Below, piece after piece: positions 1-5,741 of a DNA stretch of 10,380 bases. Under the pieces are notes generated by a model. That model searched no databases and was not told the origin of the DNA. It saw nothing but the letters and a program-made list of their open reading frames with translations. The stretch's first letter is position 1. Every line of letters begins with the position of its first letter. Made by a program: the position numbers and the translations under genes. Origin of the DNA: Actinomycetota bacterium (GTDB lineage Bacteria > Actinomycetota > Actinomycetes > Propionibacteriales > Propionibacteriaceae); contig JACRAA010000266.1 of NCBI GenBank assembly GCA_016213595.1, positions 1-10,380 of the forward strand, read 5' to 3'.

Positions 1-496
1 CGACCGGCGCGCCGCCGCCGTCCGGGGTGTAGGTAATGGTCACCGTGCCCGGGCCGGGGACAACGAAGTCCGTCGCCTTGTACTGGTCGCCATGGGCGTG
101 GCGGCCGATGACGATCGGCTTCGTCCAGCCCGGGACGAGCCGCGGGATGTTCTTGCAGACGATTGGCTCGCGGAAGACGACGCCGCCGAGGATGTTGCGG
201 ATCGTCCCGTTCGGCGACTTCCACATCTCCTTGAGCCCGAACTCCTCCACCCGCGCCTCGTCAGGGGTGATGGTGGCGCACTTCACGCCGACGCCGTGCT
301 TCTTGATCGCGTTCGCCGAGTCGACCGTCACCTGGTCGTTCGTCGCGTCGCGGTTCTCGATGCCGAGGTCGTAGTACTCCAGGTCGACGTCGAGGTACGC
401 ACGGATCAGGCGGTCCTTGATGAACTGCCAGATGATCCGGGTCATCTCGTCGCCGTCGAGCTCGACGACCGTACCTTGCACCTTGATCTTGCTCAT
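1..496 (-). CDS. icd: NADP-dependent isocitrate dehydrogenase, N-terminal part (runs off the window)
   Basis: Oxidatively decarboxylates isocitrate to 2-oxoglutarate with NADP+ in the TCA cycle (cytoplasm). The 165 visible residues start at an ATG and read DGDEMTRIIW (14-23), YDLGIENRDATNDQVT (42-57), VKCATITPDEARVEEF (71-86), SPNGTIRNILGG (94-105) and IGRHAHGDQYKATDF (130-144). Isocitrate-binding residues of the family fall at the same numbers as in human IDH1: T77, S94, N96, R100, R109 and R132. This is therefore the eukaryotic-like homodimeric subfamily, not the monomeric 80-kDa enzyme found in many actinobacteria. The start is set by a GAGGAGA ribosome site (501-507) a few bases upstream and by alignment to family N-termini. 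The C-terminal part lies beyond base 1. It follows pxpC on the same strand after a 109-base gap that holds its likely promoter. Family assignment is near certain; the rest of the gene is not visible. Confidence 0.96.
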   Translation of the reverse strand, partial: MSKIKVQGTVVELDGDEMTRIIWQFIKDRLIRAYLDVDLEYYDLGIENRDATNDQVTVDSANAIKKHGVGVKCATITPDEARVEEFGLKEMWKSPNGTIRNILGGVVFREPIVCKNIPRLVPGWTKPIVIGRHAHGDQYKATDFVVPGPGTVTITYTPDGGGAPV

Positions 497-500
497 CGGT

Positions 501-507
501 TCTCCTC
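501..507 (-). promoter_or_regulatory. Ribosome binding site of icd
   Basis: On the minus strand the sequence GAGGAGA lies 4 bases before the ATG at 496. It is one of few clear Shine-Dalgarno sites in the window and supports the chosen start. Confidence 0.8.
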
Positions 508-523
508 GCGCGGCCAAGAAACT

Positions 524-537
524 GTTTGACGTCAAAC
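524..537. promoter_or_regulatory. 14-bp perfect palindrome, candidate operator of icd
   Basis: GTTTGACGTCAAAC is a perfect 7+7 inverted repeat with no spacer. It lies 27 bases upstream of the icd start and overlaps a -10-like hexamer (TAGTTT, 534-539, minus strand). The base pairs just outside do not continue the symmetry. A compact AT-rich palindrome over a promoter in otherwise very GC-rich DNA suggests binding of a dimeric repressor. No regulator is identified, and I do not recognise the motif as the site of a named TCA-cycle regulator. Confidence 0.5.
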
Positions 538-539
538 TA
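534..539 (-). promoter_or_regulatory. Candidate -10 element of icd
   Basis: TAGTTT fits the actinobacterial TANNNT pattern. A start of transcription about 7 bases downstream (near 527) would give a leader of about 30 bases carrying the GAGGAGA ribosome site. No convincing -35 hexamer is visible. The assignment rests on position and pattern only. Confidence 0.4.
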
Positions 540-605
540 CCTCAGGTGGTCGACGCACGCACACCGGCCGGCCAGCCGGTTCCGTGCTCACCTGGCTATC
601 GTTCC

Positions 606-1478
606 CTACTTCCCGGATGTACGGAACCGTACGCGCTGCCCCGGCCTGAGCTGGGCGAGCAGGTCGCACGCCTGGTCCGTGAGGACGCCGACGACCGGGT
701 AGCCGCCCGTCGTCGGATGGTCGGGGCCGAAGATCACCGGCCGCCCGTCCGGCGGCAGCTGGATCGCGCCGCGGACGACCCCCTCGCTCGCGAGCTCACC
801 CGCGTGGGCGCGTGACCATGCGTCGCCCAGGAGTCGTACTCCGACACGGTTGGAGTCAGGGGCGACCGTCCAGTCCCCGGGAAGCTGGGGGTCAGCAAGC
901 CAGTCCGAGCGCGGGCCGGGCAGGACGTCGAGCGTCACGAGCCCGTCGGGGGGCGGCGTGAGGGGCGCGACCACAACGGTCGTGGCGTCCGCGGGCCGGC
1001 CGAGGGGGAGGACGTCGCCGGCGGCGAGCGGCGGGGGGCCGAGGGTCGAGAGGGTGTCCGTCGCCCTCGACCCGAGCACGGGACGAACCAGGACTCCCCC
1101 GGCGAGGGACAGGTAGGTCCGGATGCCTCGGCTGCACTGGCCCACCCGGAGCTCCTCGCCGGCGAGTAGCGGGAACGGCTCCCCGTACCCGACCGGCCGG
1201 CCCGCAACCCTCGCCTGGACGAGCCCTCCGGTCAGCACGGCTCGGGTCGAGGCCCTCGCCCGGACCACCAGCCCGCCGAGCAGCACCTCGAGGGCGGCCG
1301 CCCCTTCAGGGTTGCCGAGGAGCCGCCCGCCCGTCTCGTACGCGCGCACGTCGAAGGCCCCCGAGGCGCTCACGCCGATCGCGGCGTACCCCGGCCGGCC
1401 CCGGTCCTGCACCAGCGTGAGCGCCCCGGGCGTCACGACGACCAGCTCAGCCATGCCGGTCGCGACGTGGTCAGCCAT
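606..1478 (-). CDS. pxpC: 5-oxoprolinase subunit PxpC (KipA-like, biotin-dependent carboxyltransferase family)
   Basis: Third subunit of the PxpABC complex, which hydrolyses 5-oxoproline (pyroglutamate) to L-glutamate at the cost of ATP in the cytoplasm. Of 290 residues, the family pattern shows as TPGALTLVQDRGRPGY near the N-terminus, then SASGAFDVRAYETGGRLLGNPEGAAALEV (written in part: SASGAFD, then GNPEGAAALE), RTYLSLAGGV, LGSRATDTLSTLGP, ELASEGVVRGAIQLPPDG, and FGPDHPTTGGYPVVGVL near the C-terminus. The sequence covers the domain end to end. The chosen ATG overlaps the pxpB stop by 8 bases (ATGGCTGA), implying translational coupling. A second ATG at 1454 (MAELVVV) also fits family N-termini and cannot be excluded. 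Neither has a clear Shine-Dalgarno sequence. It is last in the kinase-pxpA-pxpB-pxpC operon. Older annotations call this family allophanate hydrolase subunit 2, but the pxpA neighbour argues for oxoprolinase. Confidence 0.92.
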   Translation of the reverse strand: MADHVATGMAELVVVTPGALTLVQDRGRPGYAAIGVSASGAFDVRAYETGGRLLGNPEGAAALEVLLGGLVVRARASTRAVLTGGLVQARVAGRPVGYGEPFPLLAGEELRVGQCSRGIRTYLSLAGGVLVRPVLGSRATDTLSTLGPPPLAAGDVLPLGRPADATTVVVAPLTPPPDGLVTLDVLPGPRSDWLADPQLPGDWTVAPDSNRVGVRLLGDAWSRAHAGELASEGVVRGAIQLPPDGRPVIFGPDHPTTGGYPVVGVLTDQACDLLAQLRPGQRVRFRTSGK

Positions 1479-2136
1479 CGTGGGCGACGAACTGTACGGT
1501 CGTGCCCGGCTGGAGCAGCGCCGGCGGTTCCCGGTCGGGGTCGAAGAGGACGAGGTCGGTGCGGCCGATGAGCTGCCAGCCACCGGGCGACGACCGCGGG
1601 TAGACGCCGGAGTAGCGCCCGGCCAAGCCCACGGAGCCGGTAGGGACGGTCGCCCGCGGCTCAGGGCGGCGTGGGACCTCGAGCCGCGGGTCGCCGCCCA
1701 CGAGGTACGCGAAGCCGGGGGCGAAGCCTCCGAACGCGACGCGCCACGGGGTTCCGGTGTGGGCGGCGACGAGGCCGGCAACGCTCAGCCCCGTGTGTGC
1801 GGCGACGTCGTCGAGGTCGGGCCCGTCATAGACGACGGGGACCACGAGAGTCTGTGCGGCACGGCTCGAGGGGGTTTTGGCCGTCTGGATCGCGTTGTCG
1901 TCCCCCCGGGGAGCGGCCAGCCCATCTGGACGGCCGAAACCCGCCATACCCGGCAGCAGCTGTCGTACAGCCTGCAGGTCACCGGCCTTCGCCACCGTCA
2001 CCAGCAGAGTCCGCTCGCCCGGGACGACGTCCTCGACCCCGGCCAGCCTCCGTACCGCGTCGACCAGCGCCAGGACCTCCTCGAGGGAACCCAGCTCGAC
2101 CAGTACGGCACGCTCGCCGCTCGGCAGCAGCCTCAT
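1471..2136 (-). CDS. pxpB: 5-oxoprolinase subunit PxpB (KipI-like)
   Basis: Second PxpABC subunit, of the KipI/allophanate-hydrolase-subunit-1 family with a cyclophilin-like C-terminal domain; with PxpC it is thought to couple ATP use to ring opening of 5-oxoproline. Among 221 residues, MRLLPSGERAVLVELG (1-16) is the typical N-terminus. VVPVVYDGPDLDDVA (98-112), AFGGFAPGFAYL (134-145), VPRRPEPRATVPTGSVGLAG (154-173), SGVYP (176-180) and SPGGWQLIGRT (183-193) follow in family order. A stretch of about 28 residues rich in Gly, Pro, Ala and Asp (67-94) sits between the two domains as a linker. The ATG shares four bases with the pxpA stop (ATGA), so translation is probably coupled. The start is fixed by that overlap and by family alignment. 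Length is normal. Confidence 0.94.
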   Translation of the reverse strand: MRLLPSGERAVLVELGSLEEVLALVDAVRRLAGVEDVVPGERTLLVTVAKAGDLQAVRQLLPGMAGFGRPDGLAAPRGDDNAIQTAKTPSSRAAQTLVVPVVYDGPDLDDVAAHTGLSVAGLVAAHTGTPWRVAFGGFAPGFAYLVGGDPRLEVPRRPEPRATVPTGSVGLAGRYSGVYPRSSPGGWQLIGRTDLVLFDPDREPPALLQPGTTVQFVAHDG

Positions 2137-2879
2137 GCGAACGGGCTGAGCTCGACGCCCGCGCGCTCCAGCGCCGCACGGACGCGAAGCGCCAGCGCCA
2201 CCGCACCCGGGGTGTCGGAGTGCAGGCAGATGGAGTCGGCCACCACCCGCACCTCGCTGCCGTCGACGGCGCTCACGCTCCCGCGCGTCGCCATGGCCAC
2301 GACCCGCTCGGCGACCACGTCGGAGTCCTCGAGGACCGCGCCAGGCTCGCCGCGCGGTACGAGCGTGCCGGCCGGCCGGTACGCGCGGTCGGCGAACACC
2401 TCGCACGCGGTCGGCAGGCCCAGGTCCGCAGCAGCGGTCAGGAGCTCCGATCCCGCCGGTCCGAGCACGGCCAGGGGGGCCAGCTCGGCGACGCCGAGAA
2501 CGAAAGCCCTTGCCAGAGCTGGAGAGCGGGACACGTCGTGGTACAGCGCACCGTGCGGCTTGACGTACGCCAGCCTTGTGCCCGCCGCCCGGCAGCAGGC
2601 GTCCAGCGCACCCACCTGGTACAGCGTCAGCGCCGTCAGCTCCTCCGCCGACACGTCCAGGTGCCTGCGACCGAAGCCGACGAGGTCGGGGTACGAGGGG
2701 TGGGCACCGATGGTCACGCCTCTGGCGGCAGCGGCCCGGCAGGTACGCAGCATGGTCACCGGGTCACCGGCATGAAACCCGCACGCGACGTTCGCGCTCG
2801 TCACGACGTCAAGCAGCCCCTCGTCGTCGCCGGCCGTCCAGGCGCCGTACGACTCCCCCAGGTCTGCGTTGAGGTCCAC
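2133..2879 (-). CDS. pxpA: 5-oxoprolinase subunit PxpA (LamB/YcsF family)
   Basis: LamB/YcsF-family subunit of the PxpABC 5-oxoprolinase, which returns pyroglutamate formed by spontaneous glutamine/glutamate cyclisation to glutamate. All family blocks are visible in 248 residues: DLNADLGESYG (2-12), SANVACGFHAGDP (28-40), IGAHPSYPDLVGFGRR (57-72), VKPHGALYHD (106-115), FADRAYRP (162-169) and ICLHSDTPGA (217-226). The GTG start directly abuts the TAG stop of the kinase gene. No good Shine-Dalgarno sequence is seen at normal distance (AGGTGG lies 14 bases away), so reinitiation by ribosomes finishing the kinase gene is likely. It is followed by pxpB with an ATGA overlap. Function is well supported by having all three subunits contiguous in A-B-C order. 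Confidence 0.95.
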   Translation of the reverse strand: MDLNADLGESYGAWTAGDDEGLLDVVTSANVACGFHAGDPVTMLRTCRAAAARGVTIGAHPSYPDLVGFGRRHLDVSAEELTALTLYQVGALDACCRAAGTRLAYVKPHGALYHDVSRSPALARAFVLGVAELAPLAVLGPAGSELLTAAADLGLPTACEVFADRAYRPAGTLVPRGEPGAVLEDSDVVAERVVAMATRGSVSAVDGSEVRVVADSICLHSDTPGAVALALRVRAALERAGVELSPFA

Positions 2880-3419
2880 CTACCAGCCGCCGTCCACCTG
2901 CACGTCCGCGCGCTCCTCGGGATGCTGCGCCTCGACGTACGCCGCCTCCTGCGGCATCCAGTTCGTCGACCAGCACTCCCACCGGGCACCGCCCTCGCGC
3001 TCGCGGGCCCGCTCGATCCGAACGTCCTCGTCCACGCTCACCCACACGCGTACGTCCCAGGGGACGTCGACGGCCTCGTCGGTGACGTGGATCCCCTCGA
3101 CGACGACCGGTGCTCGCGTGACGCTGAGCTCCTCCCCGGGCTCCTGGCTCGTCCAGTGCCAGCGGCGGTACGTCGCGGAGCCGTTCGCGCGGACCGGTCC
3201 GTACACCTCCTCGATGAACCGTTCGTGCTCCCACAAGGGGCGTCCTGGACGGGACATGTCGTCGCCGTGGACGACGTCGCCGCCGAGCGCGGCCGCGAGC
3301 CGGTCGGCGAAGGTCGTCTTGCCGGCACAGCTCAGGCCGTCGACCCCGACGAACGCGGGCCGGTCGGCCGGCACCCGCTCGGCGAGAAGCGCGCGGATCG
3401 TCTCGATCGGATCGGTCAT
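2880..3419 (-). CDS. Uridine-kinase-like P-loop NTPase / small-molecule kinase
   Basis: A 179-residue P-loop kinase of the uridine/cytidine kinase-like type. VGVDGLSCAGKTTFADRL (24-41) holds a Walker A motif, GLSCAGKT, at 28-35. HGDDM (51-55) fits the acidic substrate-site segment, VVVEGIH (106-112) the second core strand, and RIERARERE (134-142) an Arg-rich lid. The substrate is not determinable from sequence; ATP-dependent phosphorylation of a nucleoside or similar small molecule is inferred. The ATG at 3419 is preferred over an in-frame upstream start at 3458, because the protein then begins just before the fold and a -10-like GATAAT ends exactly 6 bases upstream. The C-terminus ends without spacing at pxpA, making it the first gene of the pxp operon. 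Why a kinase of this type precedes 5-oxoprolinase is unclear. Confidence is high for the fold, low for the substrate. Confidence 0.85.
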   Translation of the reverse strand: MTDPIETIRALLAERVPADRPAFVGVDGLSCAGKTTFADRLAAALGGDVVHGDDMSRPGRPLWEHERFIEEVYGPVRANGSATYRRWHWTSQEPGEELSVTRAPVVVEGIHVTDEAVDVPWDVRVWVSVDEDVRIERAREREGGARWECWSTNWMPQEAAYVEAQHPEERADVQVDGGW

Positions 3420-3425
3420 GGCGCC

Positions 3426-3431
3426 ATTATC
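3426..3431 (-). promoter_or_regulatory. -10 element for a leaderless kinase-pxpABC transcript
   Basis: GATAAT on the minus strand matches TATAAT at five of six positions. It ends 6 bases before the ATG at 3419, so transcription would begin at the A of the start codon. There is no Shine-Dalgarno sequence in the intervening GGCGCC or just upstream. It is likely the promoter of the whole kinase-pxpABC operon, separate from folC, which ends at 3510. No clear -35 is seen. Confidence 0.55.
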
Positions 3432-3509
3432 GGCGACAGCGCCAGCCGGAGCCTGCACGACCGGACGGCAGAACGACGGGCGCGGACACTGCGACGAGAG
3501 CCGCAGCCC

Positions 3510-4748
3510 TCAGAACCTGGTGACCGGCGCCCCCCAGGCCGCGAGCACCTGCGGACGGACGAGCGATGCGAGGTACAGCGAGCCGGTGACGAGAAGGTCG
3601 GCCTCGGGCCGGGCGAGGAGCCGTTCCAGGGCCTCCGTCGGACTCGGCACGACCTCGGCGGCGATGCCCAGGGCTCGCGCCTGCTCGGCCACGACCTCCG
3701 CCGGGAACGAGCGCTTGACCTTGTCACCGTCGCCGACCTCGTACTGCGGCACGATGAGGTACGAAACCGCCGGGGCAAGCACCGACAGCGTCGTGGCGAG
3801 CTTCGTGTCGGGCGCCTGCAGCAGCGTGCCCATGGCCGCCGCCCCGACGACCCCGTCATCGCGGAGGGCATCCACGAGGGCGCTCATCTTCTGCGGGTTG
3901 TGGGCTCCGTCGAGCACCAGTCTGCGTCCGTCCCGCCGGAACCGCTCGTACCGCCCGGGCGGGGTCTCGGTCACTGCGGCATCGGGGAACGCGAAACCGT
4001 CGCGGGAAGCGAGCTGCTCCACCGCCGCCCGTGCGAGTGCCAGGTTGCGCTCCTGGTACGGGGCGCCGGCGGGCGGGACGGCCACGACGACTCGTCCGCC
4101 CATCTCCCGGGCACGCTCGCGGACGATGTCGAGGACGACCTCGTCCTGGTCGACGACGACGGCGAGGTTTCCCTCCCCGATGATGCCGGCCTTGTGCGCG
4201 GCGATCGAGTGGACGGAGTCGCCGAGGAGCTGGGTGTGGTCGAGACCGATGGCCGAGACGACGCACAGCTTGTCGGGCGACTGGAGAGCGTTCGTCGCGT
4301 CCCGCATGCCCCCGATCCCGACCTCGACCACCGCGTAGTCCACCTGCTCGCGCGCGAACACCCACAACGCCAGCCCCACGCCGAGCTCGAAGTAGGTGAG
4401 CTCACTGCCGAGCGCGGCAGCCAGCGGGAGGAACTCGTTGACGTAGGCGACGAACGTCTCCTCCGGCAGGGGGACGCCCGCGACCTGGACGCGCTCGTTC
4501 ACGGCCACGACGTGCGGTGACACGGTCAGTCCGGTACGGAACCCTGCAGCTTCCAGCAGACCGCGGACGAGGTACGCGGTGGACGTCTTCCCCGACGTAC
4601 CGGCGACGTGGACGAGGCGGTAGCGGCGCTCAGGGTTGCCGAGGTGGTCCAGGAGAGCGCGCATCGTGTCGACGGAGCTGTGGCCGCGGGTCCTTCGCCC
4701 CGAGAAGTGGAGGAGGGCGTCCAGCGCCGAGTCGAGGTCGGTGACCAT
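3510..4748 (-). CDS. folC: FolC-type Mur ligase: folylpolyglutamate synthase / dihydrofolate synthase (divergent)
   Basis: Adds glutamate to dihydropteroate and/or to folates with ATP in the cytoplasm. The 412-residue length is usual for FolC. Visible blocks are HVAGTSGKTSTA (47-58, P-loop), SPH (77-79), NERVQV (84-89), YFE (119-121), VEVGIGGMRDATN (141-153), IGLDHTQLLGDSV (167-179), HKAGII (185-190, with the lysine carbamylated in the family), QERNLALA (232-239) and DGAHNP (280-285). It departs from consensus at several places: GTSGKT instead of GTNGKG/GTNGKT, GGMRDATN instead of GGRLDATN or GGXWDATN, and His-Lys instead of Glu-Lys before AGI. It is also not beside valS, where folC often lies. 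It may be a subfamily paralogue, so the substrate is less sure than the fold. The ATG start has an AGAGG site 5 bases upstream. It is transcribed divergently from purU across 63 bases. Confidence 0.8.
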   Translation of the reverse strand: MVTDLDSALDALLHFSGRRTRGHSSVDTMRALLDHLGNPERRYRLVHVAGTSGKTSTAYLVRGLLEAAGFRTGLTVSPHVVAVNERVQVAGVPLPEETFVAYVNEFLPLAAALGSELTYFELGVGLALWVFAREQVDYAVVEVGIGGMRDATNALQSPDKLCVVSAIGLDHTQLLGDSVHSIAAHKAGIIGEGNLAVVVDQDEVVLDIVRERAREMGGRVVVAVPPAGAPYQERNLALARAAVEQLASRDGFAFPDAAVTETPPGRYERFRRDGRRLVLDGAHNPQKMSALVDALRDDGVVGAAAMGTLLQAPDTKLATTLSVLAPAVSYLIVPQYEVGDGDKVKRSFPAEVVAEQARALGIAAEVVPSPTEALERLLARPEADLLVTGSLYLASLVRPQVLAAWGAPVTRF

Positions 4749-4799
4749 GAGCCCCTCTCACAACTCGTGACCGTGGACGCGTGGCCCCTGGCGCGGCGC

Positions 4800-4805
4800 T
4801 ACCCT
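4800..4805 (+). promoter_or_regulatory. -10 element for a leaderless purU transcript
   Basis: TACCCT ends exactly 6 bases before the GTG start of purU at 4812, with ACCCCG between and no Shine-Dalgarno sequence. This is the spacing expected when transcription starts at the first base of the start codon. The same geometry occurs at three other genes in the window. Confidence 0.55.
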
Positions 4806-4806
4806 A
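4801..4806 (-). promoter_or_regulatory. Candidate -10 element of folC
   Basis: TAGGGT on the minus strand fits TANNNT. It would give a leader of about 46 bases ending in the AGAGG site before the folC ATG. It overlaps, on the opposite strand, the purU -10 (TACCCT, 4800-4805), because the core CTACCCTAC presents a TANNNT in both directions. Positional evidence only. Confidence 0.35.
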
Positions 4807-4811
4807 CCCCG

Positions 4812-5663
4812 GTGACCGCGTCCGATCCGCACTGGGTGATCACGCTGCGCTGTACGGACCGGCCCGGCATCGTCCATGCCGTGAGCGGTGCGATCGTCGC
4901 GGCGGGCGGCAACATCACGGAGTCGATGCAGTTCTACTCCGCCGACACCGACACCTTCTTCATGCGCGTCCAGGTGGCGCTCGCCGAACGGAGCGACCTC
5001 GAGACCGAGCTCGCCGCGGTGCGGACCATGCTCGACGCTCAGATCGAGGTCGACGAGGTCGGGCGCCCCATGCGTACGCTCGTGCTCGTCTCGAAGGCCG
5101 GCCACGTCCTCAACGACCTGCTCTTCGCCCACCGCAGCGGGAGCCTGCCCGTCGACATCCCGCTGATCCTCGGCAACCACGACGAGCTCGCGCCCCTGGC
5201 GGCCTTCTACGGCATCCCGTTCGAGCATCACGAGGTCACGCCGGCGACGAAGCCGCTCCTCGAGGACCGGATCCGCCGCGCCTGTGAGGAGTACGACATC
5301 GAGCTCGTCGTCCTGGCCAGGTACATGCAGATCCTGTCGCCGGAGCTGTGCGCGTACCTCGCGGGCCGCGCCATCAACATCCACCACTCGTTCCTGCCCG
5401 GTTTCAAGGGCGCGAACCCGTACCGGCAGGCCCACGCGCGAGGGGTGAAGCTCATCGGCGCCACAGCGCACTTCGTCACCACCGAGCTGGACGAGGGCCC
5501 CATCATCGAGCAGAACGTGACCCGGGTCAGCCACTCCCGTACGGTGCCGGAGCTCGTCGAGCTGGGCCAGGACATCGAGTCCCGGACGCTGGTGAGCGCC
5601 GTGAAGCTGTTCGCGCAGCACCGGGTGCTCCTCGACGGGCAGCGGACGATCATCTTCGACTGA
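4812..5663 (+). CDS. purU: Formyltetrahydrofolate deformylase
   Basis: Hydrolyses 10-formyltetrahydrofolate to formate and tetrahydrofolate, balancing the one-carbon pool in the cytoplasm. The 283-residue length is usual. An N-terminal ACT regulatory domain (about 8-85) begins WVITLRCTDRPGIVHAV and includes GGNITES. The formyltransferase-fold catalytic domain (about 88-283) shows SKAGHVLNDLL (94-104), LARYMQILSPEL (168-179), INIHHSFLPGFKGANPY (188-204) and TTELDEGPIIEQ (223-234). The Asn-His-Asp triad is N189, H191 and D227. The GTG at 4812 is chosen because the open frame upstream has no family similarity and overlaps folC on the other strand, and because a -10-like hexamer lies 6 bases before it. 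It stands alone on the plus strand, divergent from folC and convergent with the phosphatase gene. Regulation by glycine/methionine through the ACT domain is known for E. coli PurU; here it is inferred. Confidence 0.96.
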   Translation: MTASDPHWVITLRCTDRPGIVHAVSGAIVAAGGNITESMQFYSADTDTFFMRVQVALAERSDLETELAAVRTMLDAQIEVDEVGRPMRTLVLVSKAGHVLNDLLFAHRSGSLPVDIPLILGNHDELAPLAAFYGIPFEHHEVTPATKPLLEDRIRRACEEYDIELVVLARYMQILSPELCAYLAGRAINIHHSFLPGFKGANPYRQAHARGVKLIGATAHFVTTELDEGPIIEQNVTRVSHSRTVPELVELGQDIESRTLVSAVKLFAQHRVLLDGQRTIIFD

Positions 5664-5672
5664 CCCGGCGAG

Positions 5673-5710
5673 GCTCTCCGACGAAACGACCGCGAGATCC
5701 GCCGGAGAGC
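5673..5710. terminator. Weak inverted repeat between convergent purU and phosphatase genes
   Basis: GCTCTCCG (5673-5680) is complementary to CGGAGAGC (5703-5710) around a 22-base loop that itself holds short self-complementary pieces. It lies in the 78-base gap between two converging genes, where a bidirectional terminator is expected. There is no U-tract and the loop is long, so this is only a candidate. Confidence 0.3.
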
Positions 5711-5741
5711 TCGCGCGTCAGCCAGGGGCCCTGAACGCGAG

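Noticed and set aside
619..632. Inverted repeat GTACGGAACCGTAC near the end of pxpC as a terminator
   Set aside because: It has a 6-bp stem with a 2-base loop, lies inside the coding sequence, and has no U-tract. Too small to terminate, and explained by the frequent GTACG word.
606..3419. Reading PxpB/PxpC as allophanate hydrolase or urea carboxylase subunits
   Set aside because: There is no amidase or biotin carboxylase gene nearby, and pxpA is contiguous in the order typical of 5-oxoprolinase.
1671..4520. A very long plus-strand open frame (about 949 codons) across pxpA, the kinase gene and folC
   Set aside because: It runs antisense to four genes with complete family motifs. Its product is Arg/Pro/Ala-rich with no recognisable domain. 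Long antisense frames are common where GC is this high.
4608..4811. An upstream extension of purU into folC
   Set aside because: The frame is open, but the extra residues show no similarity to PurU and would lie antisense to folC. The GTG at 4812 gives the normal length of 283 and has the leaderless spacing.
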